Shown: positions 1 to 9,219, counted from the first letter of the stretch. The stretch: 64,000 bases of DNA from Ignavibacteria bacterium (GCA_016720835.1 JADKJW010000002.1:248001-312000); one strand, 5' to 3'. Program-made: numbers and translations. Notes: generated by a model not told the origin, from the letters alone.

Positions 1-562
1 CGGTTTCGGGCATCACGTCCGACGGGACGACGCCGTACTTGTCGACGAGGGAGAGGACCATGTTCCACTGCCCGCCGTCGGGGAGCGAATTCTTGATCAG
101 CCAGTCCACATCGCGGTCGTCCAGCGGCCTGGCGCGCGTCTGGATGATGGATTCGAGGAAGAGGTTCGCCTTCTCGATCTTGTCGTAGAAGGCGAGGTAG
201 TTCTGCGAGAATTCGAATCCCTTCTTGTTCAGCGACGAGCCTGCGACCGGACGCAGGATGTTGAGACCGGCGAAGAGCCAGCAGCGGCCGCTGGATTTCT
301 GGTCGGTGATGCCCTCGGTCTTGATCTTGTGCGAGAAGTGCTGATTCGCGTCGAGCACGGTCTCGCGGTCGAGCACGAGCGCCTTCGCACTGTTCGCGGA
401 GACCGCGTTCATGATCGTCTTCGTCGCGGCGTCCTTCGTGACCGTGCCGCGGAGTTCCTGCAGCAGCTCGGGAGTGAGGGCGCCCTGCGCGCGTGACGCG
501 GCGGGAGTCAACAGGACGGAAAAGAGGCAGCACAACAGCAGAAGTGATGCGATACGGCGCAT
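1..562 (-). CDS. pepC: Exported aminopeptidase C / bleomycin hydrolase family (C1B), N-terminal part
   Basis: Reading leftwards from the ATG at 562, the frame stays open to the window edge (187 codons), so the C-terminal part with the catalytic His and Asn is missing. The first 26 residues are a signal peptide (basic start, leucine-rich core, AASRAQG cleavage region). Residues 82-99 contain TEGITDQKSSGRCWLFAG, the active-site signature of papain-like C1B peptidases: Gln88 forms the oxyanion hole and Cys94 is the nucleophile. Family knowledge: these are usually cytosolic hexameric aminopeptidases, but signal-peptide-bearing forms occur in Bacteroidota. Inference: a periplasmic peptidase that trims peptides. 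No neighbour on its strand suggests an operon. Confidence 0.9.
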   Translation of the reverse strand, partial: MRRIASLLLLCCLFSVLLTPAASRAQGALTPELLQELRGTVTKDAATKTIMNAVSANSAKALVLDRETVLDANQHFSHKIKTEGITDQKSSGRCWLFAGLNILRPVAGSSLNKKGFEFSQNYLAFYDKIEKANLFLESIIQTRARPLDDRDVDWLIKNSLPDGGQWNMVLSLVDKYGVVPSDVMPET

Positions 563-742
563 GGGGCGGTCTCCGATGGTGGAATGTCGGGAATTCAGCA
601 TCAATGAATGTAGGAAGTATTGACGGAAAAGCCGAACGCCACGTTCACTCGCCGATGATTTCATTCAACCCGTCAACGCGGAGAATTTCGAAACCCTCCA
701 TGAGGTTGGGAGGTATGTCGCTTCCCTCTCAAACCGGCGGTC

Positions 743-771
743 TTGACAACTTTCGAAGAAATACGGATATT
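743..771 (+). promoter_or_regulatory. Candidate sigma70-type promoter
   Basis: TTGACA at 743-748, a 17-base spacer, then GATATT at 766-771, placed about 118 bases before the ATG at 889. The -35 is perfect and the -10 has two mismatches. It is the only promoter-like element I see in the 326-base gap between the divergent genes at 562 and 889; the rest of the gap shows nothing recognisable. Many Bacteroidota use a different consensus (TTTG at -33, TAnnTTTG at -7), so this is tentative. Confidence 0.4.
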
Positions 772-888
772 CGTTATCCATTTATCAACCCATGGCACCT
801 CTCATAGAGCCGACAGGATGAGAGACCGATGTTTCGATCTCCATCCGGCGAGGGGTGGGAGGGCCTGTCTATCCGAAAGAGGATCTCC

Positions 889-1800
889 ATGAATAGAGCA
901 TTTCATCGTCTTCCCTTCCTCGCGTCTGCACTGGCGTTTCTCGCCCTCCTGAATCCGTGCGGCGTTTCCCAAACGCACGAGCTCAAGCAGGAACTCACGG
1001 GCGCAAGCACCTGGTTCGGGGGCGACAACCGCCCCAACAGCAGGCGCACCGTCGGCGTCGGACAGCTCGTGCTCATGGATACGAGCATGACCGTCAACAG
1101 CTTCTCCTTCCGCTTCGAGAGTCCCTTCGATTTCATCATGAATCCAACCGGGGGCGGACATGAGGTGACGCTCCGCATGCACGTGCGCAATCGCGCCGGA
1201 GTGATCATGAAAACGGCGGACGTCACGGTGCCGGCGTCGTTCACCTCCGGGTGGGTGACGTGGGATGGCCTGGGAATCCCCGTGACGCAGGGTGTCAAGC
1301 TCTTCTTCACGGCGTACCTCGTCGGCGGCTTCGATGTGAACATGTACTACACCGGGTTCACCGCATCCGCGTCCAACCCGTACTCCGAAGGCACCCTGAT
1401 GCTCAAGGACGGCCAGAGCGACGCGGACCTGGATGCGTGGACGGACTGGGTTCCGAACTCCGCATGGGACGCCGCGTTCCGCCTGACCGGGACACTCCTC
1501 AGCACAGGGACGGACGACGTCCAGCTTCGGGAAACACCCGCGCTTCGCCTCGCGCAGAACCATCCGAATCCGGTCCGCTCTTCCACGGCGTTCGACGTCA
1601 CCGTGTCGCAACGATCCGCGGTCGCGCTCGAAGTGTACGATGCGGCGGGCAGGAGCGTTCGCACCATCTTCGAGGGCCAGATCGATGCGGGCACGCACCG
1701 GATACAGTGGACGGACGCCTCGCTGCCAAACGGCGTGTACACGGTCCTGCTGCGATCCGGACGAAACTCGACCACGAGAATGCTCACCGTGCTGCGATAA
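889..1800 (+). CDS. Secreted protein with T9SS C-terminal sorting domain
   Basis: 303 aa. I start it at the ATG at 889, which follows an AGAGGA ribosome-binding site and opens a signal peptide (MNRAFHRLPFLASALAFLAL); the frame extends upstream but without a signal. The middle (about residues 30-215) is a predicted beta-rich region with no family I recognise (it contains ...GGHEVTLRMHVRNRAG... and repeated WxxWDG/WTDW aromatic turns). Residues 219-303 form a typical T9SS sorting domain: HPNPVRSS, a VYDAAGRSV strand, PNGVYTVLL and a short tail. Inference: exported by Sec and then the type IX system, and surface-attached or released. Monocistronic. Confidence 0.85.
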   Translation: MNRAFHRLPFLASALAFLALLNPCGVSQTHELKQELTGASTWFGGDNRPNSRRTVGVGQLVLMDTSMTVNSFSFRFESPFDFIMNPTGGGHEVTLRMHVRNRAGVIMKTADVTVPASFTSGWVTWDGLGIPVTQGVKLFFTAYLVGGFDVNMYYTGFTASASNPYSEGTLMLKDGQSDADLDAWTDWVPNSAWDAAFRLTGTLLSTGTDDVQLRETPALRLAQNHPNPVRSSTAFDVTVSQRSAVALEVYDAAGRSVRTIFEGQIDAGTHRIQWTDASLPNGVYTVLLRSGRNSTTRMLTVLR

Positions 1801-1857
1801 CCGTCAACGATACCGGACCGTGCCGCGGAACGTCGAAGACGCGGACGGCGCGCGGTG

Positions 1858-2520
1858 TCAGCCCGCAGCGGACGCGAGACGATCGAGGCGTTTCGAAATC
1901 GCGAGGAGCGACGCGCGATGTGTTTGCGTGATGCGGCGCAGACTGATGTCCCGTGCGAGCGCCGCGAACAGGCGCGCGGACCCGGCGAGGTGTTCTTCGC
2001 TGTGTCCGTGGTGAAAGCGCGCGTTCCGGGGAATGACGCTCTGTCGCGTGGATGGCGGGAGCAGCACCCTGCGCACGCGCTCGCGTTCGCGCGGAGTCAG
2101 GATGCAGTGCAGCGGAGACTCGCGGAGCACGCTCCCGAAGGCTTCGAAGAGGGCGCGGTCCAACAGCTCGGCATGGTCGAAAATTCCGGCTCTCCCGATC
2201 GCCCCGTCAAGCGGCCAGACTTCCATCTCGGCAATGTCGCCGGGTTCGAAGGCGCGCAGCCCCGCGAACATCGTCGCCGGCTCAGCCAGATGGCGTTCGA
2301 TGCAGAGGCGGAACGGTTGCGTGTTCTGGCTGAGGAACAGCGGACGGCCGTCGGCCGCGTACACGGCGTAGACGCAGTGCTTCACCTGTCCGAGACTCCG
2401 GCCGTCAATGCCGGTGAGATCGAGGAAATGTGATACGCCGAGCCTCACCAACGCGAGCTCGTCGTGCCCCGGATGGTTCTTCACCACCGCCCTTGGAGCG
2501 GAGGTAAACACCCGTTTCAT
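1858..2520 (-). CDS. Hypothetical protein
   Basis: About 220 aa from the ATG at 2520 (MKRVFTSAP); in-frame alternatives are ATGs at 2538, 2544 and 2565 and a GTG at 2610. I prefer 2520 because GAGA lies at a fair distance upstream, but this is weak. There is no signal peptide or membrane segment. The sequence reads as a real soluble protein (balanced composition, e.g. HDELALVRLGVSHFLDLTGI and LRAFEPGDIAEMEVWPLDGA), with a very Arg-rich C-terminus. I recognise no domain. It stands alone between a T9SS gene on the other strand and a decayed esterase. Confidence 0.6.
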   Translation of the reverse strand: MKRVFTSAPRAVVKNHPGHDELALVRLGVSHFLDLTGIDGRSLGQVKHCVYAVYAADGRPLFLSQNTQPFRLCIERHLAEPATMFAGLRAFEPGDIAEMEVWPLDGAIGRAGIFDHAELLDRALFEAFGSVLRESPLHCILTPRERERVRRVLLPPSTRQSVIPRNARFHHGHSEEHLAGSARLFAALARDISLRRITQTHRASLLAISKRLDRLASAAG

Positions 2521-2709
2521 TTTTTCATCTCGTGCCATGTGCATTCTGAGGTATTCAACGGGCATGAAGGAACGCGGAAGGCGACGGAGCGGCCGCGCCT
2601 GCGACAGCACCAGTTCTTCCGCTCACGATTTCAAGCGCAGAAAATCAGGACAATATCCTGAAAATCCAAATGCGGCCCGCCCGCTCACCCTTCCCCGGGC
2701 CGCCGCCTG

Positions 2710-3640
2710 TCATCTGCCCCCTGTCACCATGACGGCTTTCGTCAACACTTCCCCGCCGCGGAGCGGCTGGATGCGAACGAAATACAGCCCGCCGGGCAAG
2801 TTGGAGCAGGCGATGTCCGCGAAACGGCCGGCATATTCCGCGGAGGACACGATCGTGCCGATGGACGATACCAGCTGCACCCGCGACGCGGAGGGCAGCT
2901 GCACGAGGATGGTGCTCCTGGCCGGATTGGGCGAGAGCGTGAATTGACGATCCTCCGACGCTTCCTGAGCGACAGCAGTCGTGTTCGTCAATCCGAAGAA
3001 CTCGACGATCTCGCTCGACGTGGGATACATGCCGTTGCTCCAGGAGTGCCCCATGCCGGTGATGCGGATCAGCGACACCTCAACGGGAGGCGGACAGAAC
3101 ACGAGCTTGTCCGCGTCGTTCGGGCGGCGCTGTACGTCGGGCGGTCCGGCACAGGATACTCCTCGTAGTCCTTCGGGGTCCTTGTCGGGTACTCGCGTGC
3201 CGTCGGCCGTGCTGCGTGCATCACGGGAATTTCCTTAGTTGGTATCGATCCGTGGGGGTTGTTGTCGGCCTGTTCGCCGCCACGGGGCGATCGGGATCTC
3301 GTCCGCGGCCAGCATCACGGGCGTGACATGAAGCCGCCGTTCGGGGGGCGTGCGTGTGGCGTTGAGCCGAAGTTCGTGGGTACGCGTGATGTCGCGTGTG
3401 AACAATCGTCCGGGCGTCGTCGCGTGCCCGGGCTTGTCGTCGATGCACGTTCCACTGCAGTCCTATTTTCACGGCCTGCGGATACACGACGATGAAATTG
3501 TTCGCGTCCGCGAGGACGTTGAACCCGGTGACGGACTTCATCCCCTGCGCCGTGCCGCCCGTGCCGTGATAGCAGAGAAGCACCGGCAGCATTGCCGGAG
3601 GCGTTGCCGATGGAAGATGGACATCGAAGCTGCGCCGTTG
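2710..3640 (-). pseudogene. Decayed PHB-depolymerase-like (LpqC/CE1) esterase with T9SS tail
   Basis: Two recognisable ends of one esterase flank unrelated or scrambled sequence. The 5' piece (about 3640-3446) reads RRSFDVHLPSATPP...LLCYHGTGGTAQ...LADANNFIVVYPQ, the N-terminal strand and oxyanion region of this family. The 3' piece (about 3110-2710) reads VSLIRITGMGHSWS (catalytic His region), then a T9SS domain starting LSPNPARSTILV. The middle, which should hold the GFSNGG serine and the Asp, is missing; between the pieces the frame changes at least twice and contains a stop. The intact relative at 18298-19488 has the same order of parts. No start codon or signal peptide survives, so this is a relic. 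Confidence 0.7.
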
Positions 3641-3776
3641 CTGCTGTGGGATGGTCGGTCCTGCTGTGCCTGCGCCAATCCGCAGAGAGGAGGTGGAATC
3701 TGTGCGCGTATCCTTTCGGTGTGAGAAGCTGGGGTGAGGGTGCGTGGGGGCGCCGCGGAACTTCCGATTTCGCAAA

Positions 3777-3809
3777 ACGGAATGGCGCCCGCAGAGGGCG
3801 CCATTCCGT
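3777..3809 (-). terminator. Rho-independent terminator of the 3831-4196 gene
   Basis: A perfect 14-base inverted repeat (ACGGAATGGCGCCC, 5-base loop GCAGA, complementary arm) lies 21 bases past the stop codon at 3831. Read on the minus strand it is followed by TTTTGC, a short U-tract. One of the two best terminators in the window. Confidence 0.8.
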
Positions 3810-3830
3810 CCAACAGTGTGGAAGTGCCTG

Positions 3831-4196
3831 TTACTTCGTGTGTTTCTTTCCTTCGCCCTTACCGCCGTCGACCAGATCCACCTTGTGCTCCTTGCAGGTG
3901 TCCTGCTCCACGTACCACCAGTCGCCGTTCTCGGCGATGCCGATGATGTACGTTTCGCACGCTTCGCCCTCGAAGGCCTGGACTTCAATCGTCTCACCCG
4001 GGGTCATCGGATCGTCGTGGATGAGATTGTGCTCCCAATCCGCCTCCCCGTTCTTCAGGTCGCTGAGCGACATGAACAGCCCGACCAGCGTGGCCTTGGT
4101 GTTGTTGTGGATGGCGACCTTGTCCTGCGCGCGGGCACAGGTGGCGCCGATGAACAAGGCGAGCGCGATGGCGGCGAGTGTATGGGAATGCTTCAT
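3831..4196 (-). CDS. Small exported protein of unknown function
   Basis: 121 aa from the ATG at 4196, which has AGGAG seven bases upstream and opens a clear signal peptide (MKHSHTLAAIALALFIGATCARAQ). The mature part, VAIHNNTKATLVGLFMSLS...ADWEHNLI...MTPGETIEVQ...CETYIIGI, has the rhythm of a broad family of small periplasmic proteins in which a ligand-like beta sandwich carries W-x-x-x-L, PG and a C-terminal Cys pattern; this is resemblance only. The tail is Lys/Gly-rich. It is transcribed alone and ends at a strong terminator, and the gap to the divergent gene at 4494 (297 bases) shows no clear promoter consensus. Confidence 0.8.
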   Translation of the reverse strand: MKHSHTLAAIALALFIGATCARAQDKVAIHNNTKATLVGLFMSLSDLKNGEADWEHNLIHDDPMTPGETIEVQAFEGEACETYIIGIAENGDWWYVEQDTCKEHKVDLVDGGKGEGKKHTK

Positions 4197-4493
4197 GGAA
4201 TCTCCTGTTGAATGATGGGTGGAAGTGAATGGCGCATGAGCGCGCCGATGGAGCGAGTGCTCGGCGACCTTCCGCAATGTTCTTGCGGAACGCATCGTCC
4301 GATGCGTGAAATACACGGGCCAAAAGATGATGATTTTGCTGGGAGGCAGAGCTGACAAGAGTAGAACCACGAAATCGCCGATCCGGTTCCGTCATCTCCC
4401 GTGGGGCATCTTCATGGATTGAATGTTGCTCTGCAAAGGAGTACCTTTTCATGCTCTTTCGCTTCCAGGGAATTACTCGAAGAGGTATCGGTC

Positions 4494-6959
4494 ATGGCAA
4501 ACACTCGCGTGTGGCACATGCAGTCATTCATCCTGTGCATCCTTGGCTGCATGTTCTGCGTGGTCGGGCGCTCGAACGCACAGCAGGCTGCGGGAAGTTT
4601 CGGGGCGTACAACGCGACGCTCGCTCGCGCTGCCGCGGGCGCGCAGGCAGGCGTACCCCTGGAACCGAACATCCCGCGCGGAGATGCATCATCTGCCGAC
4701 CTCGCGTCCATTCCGGAAGACACGTGCTGGTACGACGGGTTCTCCGGTTTCGAATATTCGCTCCGCAGCATCGCGGTTTCCGGCTCGGTCCTGTACGCCG
4801 TCAGCGGGCTCGTCGCCGGGAAATGGGATGGAAGAAAGTGGACACGGCTCGGGACAGGGGGACCCATCTCGACCGTCGCCGTTTTTGGCGGGGATGTGTA
4901 CATCGGCGGAAATTTCACCAACATCGCAGATGTCCCCGCCGCGCGCGTCGCGCGCTGGGACGGAAACGCGTGGAAGGCGGTGGGCGGCGGCTTCAACAAC
5001 GAGGTTTGCGCGTTGCTCGTGCACGATGGCGCACTCTATGCCGGCGGGCGCTTCACCACCGCGGGTGGCTCTCCCGCGAGGCATCTTGCGCGATGGAATG
5101 GCTCGGCGTGGTCCGAGGTGGCAGGTGGCATCGACAGCACCGTGCTCGCGCTCTGCGAATACAGGAACGGTATCGTTGCCGGAGGGGACTTCCGCAAGGC
5201 AGGCGCCGTGAGCGCCCGGCGTATCGCGCGTCTTGAGGGCGGACAATGGTACGCCTTCGAGGAGGGAACGGACGGACCCGTGAATGCATTGACCGCGCGC
5301 GGCGACGATCTGTACGCAGGCGGAGAATTTCTTACCGCGGGAATAACCGCCGCCAACAACATTGCGAAATGGAACGGAAGCGCCTGGTCGGCGCTCGGCG
5401 CCGGCACGAACAAGGCCGTCCTCTCCCTCCTCGCGGTCGATACCATGATCTACGTCGGAGGAAAATTCGATTCACCCAACCGGCACCTCGCACGATGGGG
5501 CGGCAGTGCGTGGATCGGACAGGCCGCTTTCGGCGGTGTCAACGGCGACGTGACCGCGCTCGGCGTGCTCGGGACCGATCTGTTCGTCGGGGGCGGTTTC
5601 TACCAGTCGTACACATGGGATGGCGACCCCGCCCTGACGTGCGGAGGGTGCATTGTCTGGAATCTCGCGAGGCGGTATTGGTCGGCGCCGATGCTGGGGT
5701 ATCGTAACCCGGTGTCCAGTCTCATCGCCGCCGACGACAGCCTGTACATCTGCAGCAACGAGTACGTCATGCGCTGGACGGCGGGCACGTATCGAAAGTT
5801 CGGTCTCGCTGTCTACCCTGTCTGGTTCTGGACGTCGGTGCGATACAAAAACGCCTTGATCGCCGCCGGGCAGTTTGTCTCACCGTGGAACTGGACGCTG
5901 CAGGTAAAAAACGTCATGCAATTGCAGGCAGATACCTGGACCGCGCTTGGAGCCGGTCTGTCCATGTCAGACGAGACAAAGTCCCGCGTCTGGGCACTCG
6001 ACGTCATCGATACGGTCCTCTACGCCGGAGGCAACTTCGACAGGTCCGGTCAAGGCAACTACATCAAGATGGTTGCTGCGTGGAACGGCGTCACGTGGAC
6101 GAAGCTGGGGAGCGGCATGGACGCCGAGGTGTACGCGCTCGCGAACGACGGAAAAAACCTGTACGCCGGCGGCGCTTTCCGCACCGCGGGAGGAATACAA
6201 GCCAACCGCGTGGCCCGCTGGGATGGTGTGGCGTGGTCCGCGCTCGGCAGCGGGATGAATGCGAACGTCGACGTGCTCGCATGGATGGACGGATACCTGT
6301 ACGCGGGAGGCACGTTCACCCTCGCGGGCGGCGCGGATGTGTTCTACATCGCGAGATGGGATGGCACGCGCTGGGCGGCCTTCGGAGACCCCCTCGACGG
6401 GAACGTGACCACGATGGCTGTCGTGGACCGCGAACTCGTCGTCAGCGGCACCTTCATGCACGCCGGGAACCTCACGGTGAATCGAATCGCGGGCTGGAAT
6501 GGGACTCGCTGGAGGACCTATGGATCGGGACTGGACGCTCCCGCCACGGCCATCGCCGCCGCGCGCAACGGAGCCATGTTCCTCGGCGGGGAATTCTCCC
6601 TCGCGGGAGGGAAAAGCTCCTGGCATCTCGCGCGATGGTCGCCCTCGGGCTCATTCACAGCAGTGCCCGTTTCTGCGCCGTTGCTGTTCAGACTCGAGCA
6701 GAGCTATCCCAATCCAGTCAGGCCGTCGTCCGAGCAGTCCTCCGCCATCATTTCGTACAGCGTCGATGCTCCCACGCACGTGTCGTTGCGCGTCTACGAC
6801 CCACTCGGGCGGCAGATTTCCACGCTCGTCGACCAGAGAATGGAGCCGGGCGATCACCGTTGCGAGTTCCGCGCGGATGCGCTGCCATCCGGAGTGTATT
6901 ACTACCGCTTGGAAGGGTTCGGGAAATCGATCGTGAAAAAGCTGCTCGTGCAGCGCTGA
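4494..6959 (+). CDS. Secreted beta-propeller-like repeat protein with T9SS sorting domain
   Basis: 821 aa. The start is the ATG at 4494 (AGAGG upstream), followed by a signal peptide ending near SNAQQ. Most of the protein is a repeat of about 40-50 residues with the pattern LYAGGxFTxAGGxxAxxxARWNGxxWxxLGxG, repeated roughly ten to twelve times; this is typical of large secreted proteins of the FCB group that fold as beta propellers. The last ~85 residues are a T9SS domain (SYPNPVRPS, LRVYDPLGRQIS, PSGVYYYRLEG, VKKLLVQR). Role unknown; probably a surface or released binding or structural protein. Monocistronic, with no clear terminator. Confidence 0.9.
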   Translation: MANTRVWHMQSFILCILGCMFCVVGRSNAQQAAGSFGAYNATLARAAAGAQAGVPLEPNIPRGDASSADLASIPEDTCWYDGFSGFEYSLRSIAVSGSVLYAVSGLVAGKWDGRKWTRLGTGGPISTVAVFGGDVYIGGNFTNIADVPAARVARWDGNAWKAVGGGFNNEVCALLVHDGALYAGGRFTTAGGSPARHLARWNGSAWSEVAGGIDSTVLALCEYRNGIVAGGDFRKAGAVSARRIARLEGGQWYAFEEGTDGPVNALTARGDDLYAGGEFLTAGITAANNIAKWNGSAWSALGAGTNKAVLSLLAVDTMIYVGGKFDSPNRHLARWGGSAWIGQAAFGGVNGDVTALGVLGTDLFVGGGFYQSYTWDGDPALTCGGCIVWNLARRYWSAPMLGYRNPVSSLIAADDSLYICSNEYVMRWTAGTYRKFGLAVYPVWFWTSVRYKNALIAAGQFVSPWNWTLQVKNVMQLQADTWTALGAGLSMSDETKSRVWALDVIDTVLYAGGNFDRSGQGNYIKMVAAWNGVTWTKLGSGMDAEVYALANDGKNLYAGGAFRTAGGIQANRVARWDGVAWSALGSGMNANVDVLAWMDGYLYAGGTFTLAGGADVFYIARWDGTRWAAFGDPLDGNVTTMAVVDRELVVSGTFMHAGNLTVNRIAGWNGTRWRTYGSGLDAPATAIAAARNGAMFLGGEFSLAGGKSSWHLARWSPSGSFTAVPVSAPLLFRLEQSYPNPVRPSSEQSSAIISYSVDAPTHVSLRVYDPLGRQISTLVDQRMEPGDHRCEFRADALPSGVYYYRLEGFGKSIVKKLLVQR

Positions 6960-7040
6960 CGGTCCCCTCGAAAGGCTGGCCAGGGACGCTGCGAAAGATG
7001 TGCTCCGGCCGGATCATGGATCGCGTTCGACCCCGCGGTA

Positions 7041-7463
7041 TTACTTCGTTGATGTCGCTATGAACGCGAGCAATTCACGCGGATCGAGCGCGGGTATGGT
7101 CGCCTTGGTGAATCCCGTGCGATCACGCGTGGCAATGGCATCTGCGGAGATCGCGCGTGCAGCTTCATGAAGCACCGCGTCTTCATGATCCGAAAACTCG
7201 GCATCGAGCGCCGCAAGCAGAATGTGCTTGTTCACCGGCGCGATGTCGAAGATCCCGAGCAGATTCCGCACCTGTTCGCGGGCTTTCCGAACACCGACGG
7301 TCTTCGCCGCGATGGAGTAAATGGTTGTTGCCGTGGTGGAACAGATGGCTCCACGAATGTGGCCTGAATCCGCCAGTGAAAACAACCGGGCCGCAGGCAG
7401 GACGTGAGGTTCGCGTTCGAGAAGTACATCCAGAACCACATTCGTGTCGAACAGGACAGTCAC
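7041..7463 (-). CDS. PIN-domain ribonuclease toxin (VapC-like)
   Basis: 140 aa starting at GTG 7463, which overlaps the antitoxin stop (GTGA). PIN features: FDTNVVLDVLL at the N-terminus with the first catalytic Asp, a central helical part, and DHEDAV (about residues 91-96) followed by the ATRDRTGF strand that supplies the last acidic site. Length fits VapC-type toxins. Family knowledge: such enzymes cut RNA, often tRNA, when released from the antitoxin. Context: second gene of a two-gene antitoxin-toxin unit lying directly behind an exported-protein gene. Confidence 0.85.
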   Translation of the reverse strand: MTVLFDTNVVLDVLLEREPHVLPAARLFSLADSGHIRGAICSTTATTIYSIAAKTVGVRKAREQVRNLLGIFDIAPVNKHILLAALDAEFSDHEDAVLHEAARAISADAIATRDRTGFTKATIPALDPRELLAFIATSTK

Positions 7464-7666
7464 CTGTTTCTCTCCTCGAGATGTCTTCTGTAGTCAGCCT
7501 CGTTCGCTGCGGCTCCCTTGAGCGAGCCGATCATGTCCTGTACGCGTGGTGTGATGTCGGTCCCTGCGTTCATTTCCGCCGACTCGATGAGCGTGAAATA
7601 GTCGGCGACGAGCTGCGAAACAGACTTGCCGAGGCGATCGGCACGACGCTTCGCACGTTTGAACAT
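7460..7666 (-). CDS. Antitoxin partner of the PIN toxin (DUF6364/RHH-like)
   Basis: 68 aa. The helix pair FKRAKRRADRLGKSVSQLVADYF matches the ribbon-helix-helix type antitoxins that accompany PIN toxins (consensus ...ERAKRYAKxxGxSVSxLVExYL). The usual first beta strand (KLTLTIDxD) that should precede it is absent: the only start is the ATG at 7666, whose A is shared with the upstream gene's stop (TGATG). Either the DNA-binding strand has been lost or the upstream fusion removed it. It may still neutralise the toxin through its C-terminal part but not repress its promoter; this is inference. Confidence 0.75.
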   Translation of the reverse strand: MFKRAKRRADRLGKSVSQLVADYFTLIESAEMNAGTDITPRVQDMIGSLKGAAANEADYRRHLEERNR

Positions 7667-8661
7667 CAGCGCAGCTTTTCCTCGAACAGCGCCCTCTCGA
7701 TAGCCTGGTAGAAGGTGTTGCGTACGCCCGCTTCGATGGAAGGGACGTCCCTCGCGTAGAATCCTCCTATCGTGCCGCCGTCCTCGTACGCGTAGTGCAC
7801 GGTGAAATTATGCAGCTTCGTCACCTTGTTGAGGTAGTCGTACTTGATGCCGAAACTGAAGGTCGTGTTTTTTTTCCCGTCCTTCAGAACGCTCATCAGC
7901 CCGTCCTTTTCCCCGTTCTGCTCGGCGGGCATCTTGTCGACGACGGAGCTCCAGGCGAGCGTCGGATTCGTGGATTTTTCCACTTCGACGGTGGCGACGG
8001 CGAGCGGTTCGGTGTCGACGTATTCCAGGGGAATCATCCACCGCAGTTCGGACTTGTCGTAGTACTTCAGTTCCGGCGCCTCGCGCGTGTAGCCCGCGAC
8101 GTGCAGGATGTAGATCTTCCACCCCGGCCGCGCCTTCTTCATCCACGAGATGAGCGAGGTCATGTCCGCCATTTCCTCCATCATCGAGAATCGGCTCGAG
8201 ACCCAGTCGGCCGCGGGGGCGAAGCGGGTTTCGCTGGTGGCGATCTCCTTCCACTTCGGGAGGTCGCCCATGCCGGAAGGCCACGCGGTGAAGAGCTGAC
8301 TGCCGGCCTCGTCGTGCGAGACGTAGAAGCGCGTGCGGAGGTATTCCGACTTCAACGTCGACACCTTTTTGCCCGTCGATTTCTTCAATGCGCCGAGGTG
8401 CTGGGCGTAGGTCTTCCCTCCCTTGACCAGATACCGGACATGCATATCCTGATTCTCGCCCGCGGTGATGAGGAATGTTCCACCCTGATAGCGGAAGAGG
8501 CCGGCTTCGAATTGCGCGAGCGCGGGCGCCTTCTCCTGCGCCACCGCGGCCGCCCCCCATCCGAAGGCCTTGATATACCCCTGGTCAAGGTCCTGTGAAC
8601 ACAACGGCGCTGCAATACAGAGCGCCATGACGGCTGCCATGAAAACGGTCGTTCGCGACAT
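7666..8661 (-). CDS. Exported protein of unknown function
   Basis: 331 aa from the ATG at 8661 (signal peptide MSRTTVFMAAVMALCIAAPLCSQ; the frame runs 19 codons further upstream without a signal). No domain recognised. The mature protein is soluble-looking and rich in Lys and aromatic residues (GGTFLITAGENQDMHVRYLV, LISWMKKARPGWKIYILHVAGYT, TTFSFGIKYDYLNKVTKLHNFTVHYAYEDGG), and the last third suggests a beta sheet. There is no T9SS tail, so it is probably periplasmic. Its stop codon overlaps the antitoxin start by one base, so the toxin-antitoxin pair is translationally coupled to it. Confidence 0.8.
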   Translation of the reverse strand: MSRTTVFMAAVMALCIAAPLCSQDLDQGYIKAFGWGAAAVAQEKAPALAQFEAGLFRYQGGTFLITAGENQDMHVRYLVKGGKTYAQHLGALKKSTGKKVSTLKSEYLRTRFYVSHDEAGSQLFTAWPSGMGDLPKWKEIATSETRFAPAADWVSSRFSMMEEMADMTSLISWMKKARPGWKIYILHVAGYTREAPELKYYDKSELRWMIPLEYVDTEPLAVATVEVEKSTNPTLAWSSVVDKMPAEQNGEKDGLMSVLKDGKKNTTFSFGIKYDYLNKVTKLHNFTVHYAYEDGGTIGGFYARDVPSIEAGVRNTFYQAIERALFEEKLR

Positions 8662-9219
8662 GTGCGGTCTCCCGTGACTGTGGGGGTGCAAGAGATAAAG
8701 GATTCGGAAATTACGCAAAGAAACAGGAGAGAATCAACACACCATACACCATCGAGCCATCGGGACAGATGCTTCCGGGTGATGCGGGCAGAATACGGCG
8801 CCGCTCGCGCAGGGTGACTCGGCGCGGGTGGGGCGGGGGCGGGGTCGCTCCCGGCGCGCCCCGCCGCGCCGGCGGCGCCGGGGAGGCGGGGGCGAGGCCG
8901 GGGCCCGGCGCGGGCGTTCAGGCGGTCGCCGCCCGGCGCGGGTCGGCGAGCGGGTGGCGGGCGCGTTCGTGGGCCGCGGCGGCGGCGGGTGTGGATCGTC
9001 TCGTCTTTCGGTTCGAGCCGCATTGCGCGCTCGCGGCGCTGCCGGGCTCTTTCGTGATGTTGATCCGCAGCGCGTCGCGCCGTGCGGGGCCGCAGCTCCG
9101 AGACCCTCGTAGATCTCGATGCTGAAAGGGATGTTCACATCATGGAAAGGAGGTATCATGCGAGCAAACGTAGGGAAATCCGCGGAGATCCCATAACGTG
9201 TCCGCCCGCAGGGATTCGG
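8662..9219. other. Gene-free stretch with an extremely G+C-rich core
   Basis: 558 bases without a supported gene. Positions about 8815-9000 are almost pure G and C with short GGCG/CGGG/GCCG words; the frames that stay open across it translate to Arg/Gly/Ala/Pro-rich sequence with no domain. The flanks (8700-8760 and 9120-9200) have ordinary composition. Possibly a foreign or artefactual insertion, or a decayed gene; nothing else can be said. Confidence 0.5.

Noticed and set aside
2648..2666. Hairpin TCAGGA-CAATA-TCCTGA as a terminator
   Set aside because: A six-base stem with low G+C and no T-run in either useful direction.
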